A stretch of 64,000 nt of DNA. Source: Kutzneria buriramensis (lineage in GTDB: Bacteria > Actinomycetota > Actinomycetes > Mycobacteriales > Pseudonocardiaceae). Position 1 is the first letter of the stretch, and every line of letters starts with the position of its first letter. A program made the translations under genes and the position numbers. This document shows, piece by piece, positions 50,099 to 61,400 of this stretch. The notes under the pieces were generated by a model that saw only the letters and a list, made by a program, of their open reading frames with translations, was not told where the DNA came from and ran no database searches. The stretch lies in contig NZ_QUNO01000006.1 in the NCBI RefSeq assembly GCF_003387475.1, forward strand, positions 310,001 through 374,000, given 5' to 3'.

Positions 50099-50968
50099 AT
50101 GGCACACGGACACGGCCACGGACATCGGGACGACGACTACGACTGGGCGTCGATCGGCGAGGAGATCGAGCGCAACGCCGAGGTCCACCACGACTACCTG
50201 GACCAGGCCATGGACTGGCTGCGGGCACAGGTGGACGAGCCGGCGCGGATCGTCGACGTCGGCAGCGGCCCCGGTGTCGCGGCGTGCGCGCTGGCCGAGA
50301 CGTTCCCCGGCGCCGAGGTGGTGGCGGCCGACCGCGCACCGGAACTGTTGGCCCGCGCGGCGAAGCGGGCCGAGCGGCTCGGCGTGAAGATCTCGACGCA
50401 GGAGGCGGACCTGCCGGCCGCGTTCCCGGAACTCGGCGCGGCGGACCTGATCTGGACCAGCGGGGTGATGCACCACATCGGCGACCAGCAGGACGCGCTG
50501 AACCAGCTCGCCGCCCTGCTCCGGCCCGGCGGCGTGCTGGCCGTCGTGGAGGGCGGCCTGCCGCTGAGGTTCCTGCCGCGCGACATCGGCATCGGCCGGC
50601 CGGGCCTCCAGTCCCGGTTGGACGCGGCCAACGACGCCTGGTTCACGGACATGCGCAACGGCCTGCCCGGATCGACGCCGATCGTGGAGGACTGGACGGC
50701 GATGCTGGCCCGCGCCGGCCTGATGCCCAGCGCCAGCCGCACCTTCCTGGTCGACCTGCCGGCGCCGCTGGACACCGAGCCGCGGCTGCTGCTGCGGGAC
50801 ATGCTTGTGCGGCAACGGGAAATGCTCGGCGACCGGATCGACGCCGAGGACCACGAGGTGATCGACCGGCTGGTGCACGACGAGGACCGGGCGAGCCTGC
50901 TGTGGCGGCCGGACGTGTTCCTGCTCAACGCCCGCACGGTGCACTCGGCGCGGCGACTCGGCGGCTGA
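50099..50968 (+). CDS. class I SAM-dependent methyltransferase with His-rich N-terminus
   Basis: A 289-residue methyltransferase. It starts MAHGHGHGHRDDD, a His-Gly run that could bind metal. SAM-binding motif I is IVDVGSGPGVAACAL, motif II VVAADRAPELLARA and motif IV LIWTSGVMHHIGDQ. The C-terminal ~90 residues form an extra helical cap. The substrate is unknown. Confidence 0.88.
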   Translation: MAHGHGHGHRDDDYDWASIGEEIERNAEVHHDYLDQAMDWLRAQVDEPARIVDVGSGPGVAACALAETFPGAEVVAADRAPELLARAAKRAERLGVKISTQEADLPAAFPELGAADLIWTSGVMHHIGDQQDALNQLAALLRPGGVLAVVEGGLPLRFLPRDIGIGRPGLQSRLDAANDAWFTDMRNGLPGSTPIVEDWTAMLARAGLMPSASRTFLVDLPAPLDTEPRLLLRDMLVRQREMLGDRIDAEDHEVIDRLVHDEDRASLLWRPDVFLLNARTVHSARRLGG

Positions 50969-51559
50969 TCAGCTGCACATTGCAGAATGCGAGAGCTGTA
51001 TCGTTCTCGTAGTGGCGCGCCACTATTTCGGCGACGGCAAGCAATTGTTTTCTGACAGCGTTGTCACCGCCACTGGGCCAATTCCGGCCGGGCGTGCGCC
51101 GGGCACGATTCTCGCCCCCGCACCCCGGCCGGCGCCAGTGCCCTGGCGTGACCACTGGCGACGCGCCCGTTTGTGTCCAGACTGGACACTGCTCTATCGG
51201 AACTCCTAGTCCGCCGAGGTTAGGCTTCGCGCACCAGTCGTCCTGGACAGAGGGGATCCGCTGGTGGGACGAGTCCTTTCCACACGCTACGAGCGCCGTG
51301 CCGGCATCAAACGGGTGACATCGCCGCCCGTACCGACGCGCGCCGAACCGATCACGCCGCCCCGGCCGGCGCCGCCCAGCGGCGGCAAACACCGTGTTCG
51401 GGCCGACCGCCCCGGTCCGTCCACACCGGACATACAAGCGTTCATCGACCGCAGAGTTAAATGTCTCGTAACGTCTGGCCACTGGAATTGGTCATGAGAA
51501 CGAGCCAAGGTAGACGCATCCCGGGAGAGATCTCAGCCATCGGCGCCAGGAGGATGGTC
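50969..51559. other. ~590-bp leader rich in dyads before the universal stress genes
   Basis: No convincing protein-coding gene is seen; one weak small reading frame is listed separately. Structure includes GTGTCCAG-a-CTGGACAC (51173-51189, perfect 8-bp arms) and CGCCAGTG / CACTGGCG (51133-51140 / 51153-51160). These could be a promoter and regulator sites, or folded leader RNA. Confidence 0.5.
51264..51497 (+). CDS. possible small basic protein
   Basis: A 77-residue GTG-started reading frame (VGRVLSTRYERRAGIKRV...) with a proline-rich middle (PPRPAPPSGGKHRVRADRPG). No family is recognised and no good ribosome-binding site is visible. It could be a small secretion or DNA-interacting protein, or chance. 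Listed only because it spans otherwise empty sequence. Confidence 0.25.
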   Translation: MGRVLSTRYERRAGIKRVTSPPVPTRAEPITPPRPAPPSGGKHRVRADRPGPSTPDIQAFIDRRVKCLVTSGHWNWS

Positions 51560-52429
51560 ATGGCGCAAGCGCACGCCGCCGCCACGCTCAACGCACCAGT
51601 AGTCACCCGAACCACAATCGTCACCACGGTCGCCGCCGCACCCGTCGTGACCAAACGGATAGCGGTCGGCACGGACGGTTCGTACTGGGGTGACGCGGCG
51701 CTGGGCTGGGCCGCGCGGCACGCCTGCGTCGTCGGCGCCGAACTCGATGTGCACCAGGCCGACCGGCGATATGTCGACATCCCGGCCGACATCCCCAGTG
51801 ACGCCGGCATCGGCGCCACGCTGCGCTCCATGCCCATGCTGCCGGTGCGGATCCTGCGCAGCGGCCCCGATCCGGTCGGCACGCTGGTCGGCGCCAGCAA
51901 GGACGCCGACCTGCTGGTGCTGGGCTGCCGCGGCCACCACCACGGCACGCTCGGCGTCGGCCGCAGCGTGGTGCCGGTAGTCGCCCGCGCCCGCTGCGAC
52001 ACGGTGGTCGTGCGCGGCCTGCCGTCCTCGCTGCACGGCCGGACCCGCTGGATCACGGCCATGATCCGTGGCGGCCAGGAGGACGTGGACCTGCTGGCCA
52101 AGGTGGCGAAGCTGGCCACCTCGCTGCAGGCCAAGGTGCGCGTCGTGCACGTGACCCCGCCGGCCGGGCCGCGCTGGCTGCCCGAGCAGATGGGGTCGGC
52201 CACCGTGCTGGAGCGCGCCGCCGCACAGCTGGTGAAGCTGGCGCCGAAGCTCACCCCGGAGCTCCGCTCGTTCGCCTGCCAGCCGCCGGAGGCCGCGGTC
52301 GCCTGCCCCGACACCGATCTGCTGGTGCTCGGCCAGGGCGACGCGAATGGGGACCGGACCCGGCTGGATCCCATGACCAAGGCCGCCCTGTACCATTCCC
52401 GATCGCCCGTCCTGGTGATCCGGAACTGA
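51560..52429 (+). CDS. universal stress protein, two-domain (copy 1)
   Basis: A 289-residue protein of two Usp domains. The first is about residues 30-145: RIAVGTDGSYWGDAALGWAARHA, then the ATP-binding motif VLGCRGHHHGTLGVGRSV. The second, ~155-289, has lost the ATP-binding glycine motif (VLGQGDANGD...). AGGAGG (51548-51553) places the ATG at 51560. Such actinobacterial proteins act in dormancy/hypoxia stress. The gene directly downstream is a clear paralogue. Confidence 0.87.
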   Translation: MAQAHAAATLNAPVVTRTTIVTTVAAAPVVTKRIAVGTDGSYWGDAALGWAARHACVVGAELDVHQADRRYVDIPADIPSDAGIGATLRSMPMLPVRILRSGPDPVGTLVGASKDADLLVLGCRGHHHGTLGVGRSVVPVVARARCDTVVVRGLPSSLHGRTRWITAMIRGGQEDVDLLAKVAKLATSLQAKVRVVHVTPPAGPRWLPEQMGSATVLERAAAQLVKLAPKLTPELRSFACQPPEAAVACPDTDLLVLGQGDANGDRTRLDPMTKAALYHSRSPVLVIRN

Positions 52430-52529
52430 ACCAATCCCGCCCGGCCCCTGGCGATTTCGATTGTCTGGGTGCAGAGTGTTCCAGGTATCCCAGTACGTGC
52501 GAGAATCCCTGTGCCGCCAGGAGGGTCGC

Positions 52530-53336
52530 ATGCCGAGAGTGCTGCCGAGCGCGTCGACTCGTCCAGACCATGTTGCCCCGGAAGGATTCGACCCCGCCGT
52601 CGTGGTCGGCGCGGACGGCTCGCCATGGGGCTCGGCCGCGCTCGGCTGGGCGGCCCGGTACGCCTGGCTGCGCGGCGAGGCGCTCACCGTCTACGCGGAC
52701 GCCCCCCATCCGGGTGAACCCACGGCAGCAGACCAATTGGCGACCATGCAGCCGTTGCCGGTGCACATCGAGGAGAGCAGTGGCGACCCGCTGCGCACGC
52801 TGGTGCCGGCCAGCGAAGGCGCGGACCTGGTGGTGCTGGGCTGCCGCGGCCGGCAGCACACCACCATCGGGCTCAGCCGGTGGGTGGTCCCCGTCGTCGC
52901 CGCCGCGCACTGCGACACCGTCGTGGTGCGCGGCCTGGACGCCGCCGTGCACGGCCTGCACTCGGTGATCACCGCGCTGGTCGACGGGGGCGAGGAGGAC
53001 CGGCCGGTGCTGCGCCGCGCCGCCCAACTCGCCGCCACCTTCCACGCCAAGCTGCACGTCGCCCACGCCTGGCCGACCCCGTCCGGCCGGCAGGCCAGCC
53101 CGTCCGGCGACGCCCACGGCGAGGTGCTCGACCTGGCCAAGGACTACCTCGCGGCGGTGAACCGCCAGCTGTCGGCCAACTTCGAGGCGGTGCGGGCGCA
53201 GCCGTACGAGCTCGTCGCCACCCGTACCCACACCGACCTGATCGTCGTCGGCTCGGGCGGCCCCGGCCGGCTCGGCAGTGTCACCCGGGACGCCCTGCAC
53301 CACGCGCTGTGCCCGGTGCTGGTCGTCCGGCCCTGA
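52530..53336 (+). CDS. universal stress protein, two-domain (copy 2)
   Basis: A 268-residue paralogue of the upstream gene, sharing VVVGADGSPWGSAALGWAARYAWLRG and RWVVPVVAAAHCDTVVVRGLD. Domain 1 keeps the ATP motif (VLGCRGRQHTTIGLSRWV). Domain 2 ends VVGSGGPGRLGSVTRDALHHALCPVLVVRP with a better preserved G-x-G..GS motif than copy 1. AGGAGGGTCGC upstream supports the ATG at 52530. The ~100-bp gap after copy 1 may hold its own promoter. Confidence 0.87.
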   Translation: MPRVLPSASTRPDHVAPEGFDPAVVVGADGSPWGSAALGWAARYAWLRGEALTVYADAPHPGEPTAADQLATMQPLPVHIEESSGDPLRTLVPASEGADLVVLGCRGRQHTTIGLSRWVVPVVAAAHCDTVVVRGLDAAVHGLHSVITALVDGGEEDRPVLRRAAQLAATFHAKLHVAHAWPTPSGRQASPSGDAHGEVLDLAKDYLAAVNRQLSANFEAVRAQPYELVATRTHTDLIVVGSGGPGRLGSVTRDALHHALCPVLVVRP

Positions 53337-53421
53337 ACCTCCGCGTCACAGGGACGAGTCGCCATACGTCAGGTAGACAGTGGGCAGATGCCCGCGTCCG
53401 CCGGACCCGTATGGAGACCCG

Positions 53422-55800
<2,379 letters not shown>

Positions 55801-55811
55801 CCTGCGGCGGC

Positions 55812-55848
55812 ACAACGTGAGACACACTTTCGGTGTGTCTCACGTTGT
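55812..55848 (+). terminator. perfect 16-bp hairpin terminator
   Basis: ACAACGTGAGACACAC (55812-55827) pairs exactly with GTGTGTCTCACGTTGT (55833-55848) around the loop TTTCG, eleven bases after the UvrA-like stop. It is one of the strongest stems in the window. Confidence 0.85.
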
Positions 55849-55853
55849 CCACA

Positions 55854-55869
55854 TACCGACTGGTCGGTA
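55854..55869. promoter_or_regulatory. TetR-type operator TACCGAC-N2-GTCGGTA
   Basis: A perfect palindrome, TACCGACTGGTCGGTA, eleven bases upstream of the HAD gene start. This is the well-known ACCGAC-N2-GTCGGT form bound by several TetR repressors, including regulators of fatty-acid genes. No TetR gene is adjacent; the regulator is probably encoded elsewhere. Confidence 0.7.
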
Positions 55870-55880
55870 CTATCGCCACC

Positions 55881-56525
55881 GTGCCTGACAACCGTGTGGT
55901 GGACGCCGTGGTCTTCGACTACGGCGGCGTGCTGACCACGCCCCTGAGCGCGACGACCGGCGGCTGGCTGGCCGCCGACGGCATCGACCCGGCCGGCTTC
56001 GCCGCCCTGATGCAGGCCTGGCTGGGCCGGGACGCCGAGCCCGACAACCCGATCCACCTGCTGGAGACCGGCGCGCTCCCGGTGGCGGAGTTCGAGCGGC
56101 AGTTCGCGGCCCGGCTGGTCAGCACCACCGGTGCCCCGGTCGTCGCCGAGGGCGTGCTGGGGCGGCTGTTCGCCGCGATGTCGCCCAGCGAAGAGATGAA
56201 CCAGCTGGTCCGCGACCTGCGCGAGCGGGGTCAACGCATCGGGCTGCTGTCCAACAGCTGGGGCAACGACTACCCGCACGACGTGCTCGACGAGCTGTGC
56301 GACGTGGTCGTGATCAGCGGCGAGGTCGGCCTGCGCAAGCCGGACGAGCCGATCTACCGGCTGCTGCTGGACCGCCTCGACCTGCCCGCCGAGCGGGTGG
56401 TGTTCGTCGACGACTTCACCGCCAACGTCCGCGCGGCGCAGGCGATCGGCATGCACGGCATTCGACACGTCGATCCCGCCAGCACCCGCGCGGCGCTGGC
56501 CGAACTGTTGGGGGAGGACCTGTGA
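55881..56525 (+). CDS. HAD-superfamily hydrolase (ACAD10 HAD-like)
   Basis: A 214-residue HAD IA phosphatase with a GTG start. Motif I is [11 protein letters not shown], motif II LLSNSWG, motif [18 protein letters not shown]...[13 protein letters not shown]. Combined with the next two genes (APH-type kinase and acyl-CoA dehydrogenase) it reproduces in three separate proteins the domain order of animal ACAD10 (HAD-APH-ACAD), which degrades 4-hydroxy acids through phosphorylated acyl-CoA. Stop overlaps the next start (GTGA). Confidence 0.88.
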   Translation: MPDNRVVDAVVFDYGGVLTTPLSATTGGWLAADGIDPAGFAALMQAWLGRDAEPDNPIHLLETGALPVAEFERQFAARLVSTTGAPVVAEGVLGRLFAAMSPSEEMNQLVRDLRERGQRIGLLSNSWGNDYPHDVLDELCDVVVISGEVGLRKPDEPIYRLLLDRLDLPAERVVFVDDFTANVRAAQAIGMHGIRHVDPASTRAALAELLGEDL

Positions 56526-57550
56526 CCGGCGAGCTGCCCGGCCTGGACACCGAGACCCTGGCCAAGCACCTGGACGCCGCCGGCCTGCTGGCCGGGCCGC
56601 TGGCGGCGGAGCTGATCCCGGGCGGCCGGTCCAACCTGACCTACCGGGTCAGCGATGGCACGCACAACTGGGTGCTGCGCCGGCCGCCGCTGGGCCACGT
56701 GCTGGCCACCGCGCACGACATGGGCCGAGAGTTCCGGGTGATCTCCGCGCTGGCCCCGACCAAGGTGCCGGTGCCGAAGACCGAGCTGTTCTGCGGCGAC
56801 GACTCCGTCATCGGTGCGCCGTTCTATTTGATGGAACGGGTCGACGGCACGCCGATGCGGTCCCGCGCCGACACCACAGGCCTGTCCGAGGCGCAGGCGG
56901 CGCAGGTCGCCGACGACCTGATCGACGTGCTCGCCGAGCTGCACGAGGTCGACCCGAACGCGGTGGGGCTGGGCGACTTCGGCCGTCCCGAGGGCTTCAT
57001 GAACCGGCAGGTCGCCCGCTGGCGCAAGCAGTTGGACGCCTCCCGCAGCCGGGACCTGCCCGGCATCGACGACCTGCACGCCCGGCTGGCCGCGACCGTG
57101 CCGACCGCGCCACGGACCACGATCGTGCACGGCGACTACCGGCTGGACAACGTGCTCGTGACGACCGAGCCGCTGGGTATCAGCGCCGTGCTGGACTGGG
57201 AGATGTCCACGCTCGGCGACCCGCTCTCGGACCTGGGCCTGTTCGTCGTCTACTGGGAGGGCGTCAGCCAGGCCGACGACCCGATCACCAACGGGGTCAG
57301 TCTCACTCCGGGCTTCCCGACCATCGACACGCTGGTCGAGCGCTACACGCGGCGCACCGGCCTGGACGTCACCGGCCTCGGCTGGTACGTCGCCTTCGCC
57401 TACTTCAAGCTCGCGGTGATCTTGGAAGGCATCCACTACCGGTTCGTGCAGGGCGGCACGGTCGGCGCCGGCTTCGAGCGGATCGGCGCCCTCGTCGGCC
57501 CGCTCGTCGAGCACGGCGCCGCCGCCGTCGCCGCAGTCAAGGAGGACTGA
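56522..57550 (+). CDS. APH-family phosphotransferase (ACAD10/11 kinase-like)
   Basis: A 342-residue kinase-fold protein with a GTG start. The glycine-rich region is [11 protein letters not shown], with [24 protein letters not shown], typical of ACAD10/11 kinases. The catalytic loop is [10 protein letters not shown], then [17 protein letters not shown] for metal binding. Family members phosphorylate 4-hydroxyacyl-CoA. It is flanked by the HAD phosphatase and acyl-CoA dehydrogenase of the same pathway. Stop overlaps the ACAD start (TGATG). Confidence 0.9.
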   Translation: MTGELPGLDTETLAKHLDAAGLLAGPLAAELIPGGRSNLTYRVSDGTHNWVLRRPPLGHVLATAHDMGREFRVISALAPTKVPVPKTELFCGDDSVIGAPFYLMERVDGTPMRSRADTTGLSEAQAAQVADDLIDVLAELHEVDPNAVGLGDFGRPEGFMNRQVARWRKQLDASRSRDLPGIDDLHARLAATVPTAPRTTIVHGDYRLDNVLVTTEPLGISAVLDWEMSTLGDPLSDLGLFVVYWEGVSQADDPITNGVSLTPGFPTIDTLVERYTRRTGLDVTGLGWYVAFAYFKLAVILEGIHYRFVQGGTVGAGFERIGALVGPLVEHGAAAVAAVKED

Positions 57551-58773
57551 TGGAGTTCGAGTACGACCAGCGCACCCAGGAACTCGTCGGGCAGTTGACC
57601 GAGTTCATGGACTCGCACGTCTACCCGGCCGAGGCCGCGCACGAGCAGTGGGTGCTGGACAACCCGACCTCGTGGGACGCGCCGCCGGTCATCGAGGAGC
57701 TCAAGGCCGAGGCCCGCAGGCGTGGCCTGTGGAACCTGTTCCTGCCGGACAAGGAGCACGGCGCCGGCCTGACCAACCTCCAGTACGCGCCGCTGGCCGA
57801 GATCACCGGCCGCAGCCCGGCGCTGGCCCCGGAGGCCACCAACTGCGCCGCGCCGGACACCGGCAACATGGAAGTGCTGGCCATGTTCGGCAGCGCGCAG
57901 CAGCAGGAGCAGTGGCTCAAGCCGCTGCTGGCCGGCGAGATCCGCTCCGCGTTCTGCATGACCGAGCCGGACGTGGCCTCCTCGGACGCCACCAACATCG
58001 CCACCCGCATCGAGCGGGACGGCGACGAGTACGTGATCAACGGGCGGAAGTGGTTCGCCTCCGGCGCGATGAGCCCGCGCGCCAAGATCTTCATCGTGAT
58101 GGGGCAGACCGATCCGGAGAACCAGGATCGGCACCGCCGGCAGAGCCAGGTGCTGGTGCCCCGTGACACGCCCGGCGTGAACGTCAAGCGAGGCATGCAC
58201 GTCTTCGGCTTCACCGACGGCGCGCACGGCGGCCACGCGGAGATCGAGTTCTCCGACGTCCGCGTGCCGGTGAGCAATGTGATCGCCGGCGAGGGCGAGG
58301 GCTTCGCCATCGCGCAGGCCCGGCTCGGCCCCGGCCGCATCCACCACTGCATGCGGCTGATCGGCATGGCCGAGCGCGCGGTGGAGCTGATGTGCCGCCG
58401 GACCGTCAACCGGGTGGCGTTCGGCAAGCCGATCGCCGACCAGGGTGTGATCCAGGAGTGGATCGCCGAGGCGCGGGTGGCCATCGAGCAGGCCCGGCTG
58501 CTGGTGCTGAAGACCGCGTGGCTGATGGACACCGTCGGCAACCGCGGCGCGCACACCGAGATCCAGGCCATCAAGATCGCCACGCCGGCGATGGCCGAGA
58601 AGATCATCGACCGGGCCATCCAGGCCCACGGCGGCGGTGGCGTCAGTCAGGACTTCCCGCTGACCACGCTGTGGGCGTCGGCCCGCATGCTGCGCCTGGC
58701 CGACGGCCCCGACGAGGTGCACAAGATGTCGCTGGCCCGCCGGGAACTCCGCCCGTACCGTCCGTCCCGCTGA
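57550..58773 (+). CDS. acyl-CoA dehydrogenase (ACAD10/11-like)
   Basis: A 407-residue flavoprotein. Recognisable segments are [17 protein letters not shown] (FAD-binding strand), [44 protein letters not shown] and the C-terminal [14 protein letters not shown] with flavin contacts. It belongs to the ACAD10/11 group. With the two upstream genes it forms an operon likely to convert 4-hydroxy fatty acids to 3-hydroxyacyl-CoA for beta-oxidation. A perfect hairpin follows at 58781. Confidence 0.92.
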   Translation: MEFEYDQRTQELVGQLTEFMDSHVYPAEAAHEQWVLDNPTSWDAPPVIEELKAEARRRGLWNLFLPDKEHGAGLTNLQYAPLAEITGRSPALAPEATNCAAPDTGNMEVLAMFGSAQQQEQWLKPLLAGEIRSAFCMTEPDVASSDATNIATRIERDGDEYVINGRKWFASGAMSPRAKIFIVMGQTDPENQDRHRRQSQVLVPRDTPGVNVKRGMHVFGFTDGAHGGHAEIEFSDVRVPVSNVIAGEGEGFAIAQARLGPGRIHHCMRLIGMAERAVELMCRRTVNRVAFGKPIADQGVIQEWIAEARVAIEQARLLVLKTAWLMDTVGNRGAHTEIQAIKIATPAMAEKIIDRAIQAHGGGGVSQDFPLTTLWASARMLRLADGPDEVHKMSLARRELRPYRPSR

Positions 58774-58780
58774 GATAGTC

Positions 58781-58815
58781 GATGGGCGCTCACCCCGCAG
58801 AGGTGAGCGCCCATC
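58781..58815. terminator. perfect 14-bp hairpin between convergent genes
   Basis: GATGGGCGCTCACC (58781-58794) pairs exactly with GGTGAGCGCCCATC (58802-58815) across a seven-base loop. It lies between the ACAD gene and the convergent lipoprotein gene and can terminate both. Confidence 0.82.
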
Positions 58816-58821
58816 TCGCCA

Positions 58822-59280
58822 TCAGAGCTTGTCCAGCACCGTCGAGGTCAGCCGGTAGGCCTTGGCGGTGCCGTTGGTCGCGGTGGCGCAGCCGCCCGGC
58901 TTCACCGTCACGTACACCGGGTCGCCCTTGGGGTACGCGAAGATCACCAGGTCGGTGAGCCCCTGATCCATCGGGCACATGGTGCCGCGCGGCGGCGGTG
59001 CGGTGTCCGAGGAGTTGAGGGCCACGGCCAGCGCCTTGGCGTCGGCGACCTTCACCGACTTGGCCAGGCGCGCCGACCCGGACCCGCCGTAGTTGCAGGC
59101 CACTGCCACCGCCGGATCGCCGGGCACCATCGGCGAGGCAGGCCCCGCCATCGGGTGCGGCGGCAACGTGTCGGGGCACACCGGCGCGGCGGTGCCGCTC
59201 GCCGGCGGTGCTTGCTGGGGTGAGGCACAGGCAGCGACCGACAGCAACACGCCTGCCAGCAGTAACGGCGCCGAACGCAT
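58822..59280 (-). CDS. secreted lipoprotein of unknown function
   Basis: A 152-residue lipoprotein. MRSAPLLLAGVLLSVAAC is a signal peptide ending in a lipobox (SVAAC), so Cys18 would be acylated. A Pro/Ala linker leads to a small domain with two Cys pairs (AVACNYGG, GTMCPMDQG, PGGCATATNG). The pattern resembles actinobacterial DUF3558-like lipoproteins, but the family is not certain. It is downstream of the FAD monooxygenase on the same strand, with a 44-bp gap. Confidence 0.75.
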   Translation of the reverse strand: MRSAPLLLAGVLLSVAACASPQQAPPASGTAAPVCPDTLPPHPMAGPASPMVPGDPAVAVACNYGGSGSARLAKSVKVADAKALAVALNSSDTAPPPRGTMCPMDQGLTDLVIFAYPKGDPVYVTVKPGGCATATNGTAKAYRLTSTVLDKL

Positions 59281-59324
59281 GATCGTCGACCTCCCAGTGT
59301 CCGATATCGGGAAGACGGAACCGG

Positions 59325-60758
59325 TCAGCCCTGGGGTTGCATGGCCGTGACCACGTGCCGGCGCACGGCGTCGATCCCGAACAGCGCCAACCACTCCTCG
59401 ACGACGGCGGCGGTCGGGCTGATCACCGCGATGTACCCGTCGGGCCGCACCAGGACGTGAGTGCCGGCGGCGACGTCGTACCCCTCGAACGCGTCGCCGA
59501 TCGTCAGCCAGGTCAGGTGCGGCCCGCGGAACAGGTCGAACAGCCGGGTCCCATCGGGCAGGGAGCCGTCGGGCGCGCGGTCGCCGGCCCGCAGCGCGCC
59601 CGGCCGTTCGCGGTCGTCGATGGCCAGCGGCCCGCCGCGGTGGGTGATGTCGAGCTGGTGGATCGCCGGCGCCGGACCCGTCGTCGGCCGGAAGTTCCGC
59701 TCGTGCATCGCGCTGGACAGCCCCAGCACCTGCGCGGCGACCGGCAACCGCTCGGCCTCGTAGCTGTCGAGCAGTTCGTCCGGGGCCCCGCGCAGGACGG
59801 CGGCCAGCTTCCAGCCGAGGTTGTACGCGTCCTGCACGCTCGTGTTCAGGCCCTGCCCGCTGGCCGAGGAGTGCACGTGGGCGGCGTCTCCGGCCAGCAG
59901 CACTCGGCCGGTCCGGAAGCGGCTCACCATGCGCACATTGATTCGGTACACCGAGATCCACCGCAGGTCGTGCAGGGTGATGTCGGTGCGGCCGGTCCTG
60001 GTTTCCAGCAGCCGCTGGACTGTTTCCAGCGTGGGATTCTCGGCGTCCTCCGGCGTCACCGACGCGACGAGTTGGTAGTAGTCGCTGTTGGGCAGGTTCC
60101 ACAGGGAGAACCGCTTCGTCACGTCGCCGGCGTTGGTGATCATGTGGCAGGCGACGCCGGCGAGGCCGTCCGCTTTGACGTCGCCGACGAGCGTCCGCTC
60201 CCTCTCGTACGTCTCGCCCTCGAAGCCGACGCCGATCAGCTTGCGGACGGCGCTGCGGCCGCCGTCCGTGCCGACCAGGTAGTCGCCGGTGATCACCTCG
60301 TCGACGCCGTTGCGTCGGACCGTGATTCGCACGTCCTCGTCCTGGTCGACGTCGAGGACCTCGCAGTTGTACTCGATCCGGCCGCCCAGTTCCTCGAACC
60401 GGTCGCGCAGGATGGAGTCGGTGCGCCACTGGGGGATCAGCCAGGGCAGTGGGTAGGGGACGTCGGGGGAGACCTGCGGCTCCTCGATGCCCAGCATCTC
60501 GTGCAGCGCCCGTTCCCAGACGATCTCCGTGCCGGCGTACATGCGGAACTTCGGGAACGGCATGCCGCCTTCGCGGATCGTGTCGAGCACGCCGAGGTCG
60601 TCGAACACCTCCAGGGTCCGCGGCTGGAGGCCCTTGCCGCGCGAGCCCGGGAACAGGCTTTCCTCGCGTTCCAGCAGCCGGCACGGGATGCCGCGCCGGG
60701 CCAGTTCGATGCCCAGCGTGAGGCCGGTGGGGCCGGCCCCGGCGATCACTACCGTCAT
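59325..60758 (-). CDS. FAD-dependent monooxygenase (PHBH-type)
   Basis: A 477-residue class A flavoprotein monooxygenase. GAGPTGL is the dinucleotide motif, LVGTDGGRSAVRKLIG the DG motif and VLLAGDAAHVHSSASGQGLNTSVQDA the GD motif. It is related to, but clearly diverged from, the monooxygenase at 30645. Its ATG overlaps the stop of the TetR gene (60755-60758), so regulator and enzyme are cotranscribed. It probably hydroxylates an aromatic or polyketide-type compound. Confidence 0.92.
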   Translation of the reverse strand: MTVVIAGAGPTGLTLGIELARRGIPCRLLEREESLFPGSRGKGLQPRTLEVFDDLGVLDTIREGGMPFPKFRMYAGTEIVWERALHEMLGIEEPQVSPDVPYPLPWLIPQWRTDSILRDRFEELGGRIEYNCEVLDVDQDEDVRITVRRNGVDEVITGDYLVGTDGGRSAVRKLIGVGFEGETYERERTLVGDVKADGLAGVACHMITNAGDVTKRFSLWNLPNSDYYQLVASVTPEDAENPTLETVQRLLETRTGRTDITLHDLRWISVYRINVRMVSRFRTGRVLLAGDAAHVHSSASGQGLNTSVQDAYNLGWKLAAVLRGAPDELLDSYEAERLPVAAQVLGLSSAMHERNFRPTTGPAPAIHQLDITHRGGPLAIDDRERPGALRAGDRAPDGSLPDGTRLFDLFRGPHLTWLTIGDAFEGYDVAAGTHVLVRPDGYIAVISPTAAVVEEWLALFGIDAVRRHVVTAMQPQG

Positions 60759-61324
60759 TTCTCTCCCCCTTGTCTCAGCAGGACCAGCAGGACGTCGTCG
60801 ACGACCCGTTGGATGAAGGCCTCGTCGAACACGCCGTTGGCGAGCTGGCGCATGACCATCGCCTCGGCGACGTCGTGCACCAGCTCGCTGTCCGCGTCGG
60901 GCGGCAGCTCGCCTCGGTCGACCGCGCGCTGGAGGCTCACCAGGAACGGCGACAGCTCCTCGTTTGCCACGTGCTCGTCCAGCGCCGCTGCGAGCTCAAG
61001 GTCGTGCTTGGACGCCGCGATCAGGCCGGTGATCATGGCCAGGTAGCTCTCGCTGGCCCGTTCGCGCAACGCCCGCATCACCGCGAACAGGTCCGAGCGC
61101 AGCTCGCCGGTGTCGGGGATTGCCGCGTTCTGGTTCGCGTCGTAGGCGTCCAGGGCGGCCTTGACCAGCTGGGCCTTGTTCCGCCAGCGGCGATAGATCG
61201 TTGCCTTGCTGGCCTGCGCCCGCGCCGCGACGGCGTCCATGGTCAGCGCCTGGTAGCCGACCTCGCCGATCAGCTCGATGGTCGCAGCCAGGATGGCGTC
61301 CTCGCGTTCCTTGCCTCTCACCAC
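60755..61324 (-). CDS. TetR-family regulator
   Basis: A 189-residue repressor with tandem GTG codons at 61324 and 61321 as possible starts. The HTH (DAILAATIELIGEVGYQALTMDAVAARAQASKATIYRRWRNKAQLV) is characteristic. It is the first gene of an operon with the FAD monooxygenase. The perfect 29-bp palindrome immediately upstream (61330-61358) is its likely operator and also faces the divergent DUF4865 operon. Confidence 0.93.
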   Translation of the reverse strand: MVRGKEREDAILAATIELIGEVGYQALTMDAVAARAQASKATIYRRWRNKAQLVKAALDAYDANQNAAIPDTGELRSDLFAVMRALRERASESYLAMITGLIAASKHDLELAAALDEHVANEELSPFLVSLQRAVDRGELPPDADSELVHDVAEAMVMRQLANGVFDEAFIQRVVDDVLLVLLRQGGEK

Positions 61325-61329
61325 GGGTC

Positions 61330-61358
61330 GAAGTGTACGAAACGGTTTCGTACACTTC
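61330..61358. promoter_or_regulatory. perfect 29-bp palindrome, TetR operator
   Basis: Arms GAAGTGTACGAAAC (61330-61343) and GTTTCGTACACTTC (61345-61358) are exact reverse complements around a single base. The site is five bases from the TetR start and ~42 from the divergent gene, so one bound dimer pair could repress both. Confidence 0.85.
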
Positions 61359-61400
61359 AAGCGGATTTGCTCTGTACCTAGTGGTATGTACAGTGGCGGC

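Noticed and set aside
51240-51290. DevR/DosR-type box upstream of the stress genes
   Set aside because: GGGAC and GTCC half-sites are present but with the wrong spacing for the known consensus.
50925-51482. 185-codon minus-strand frame over the stress-gene leader
   Set aside because: No domain, atypical composition and no ribosome-binding site; it overlaps the end of the methyltransferase gene.
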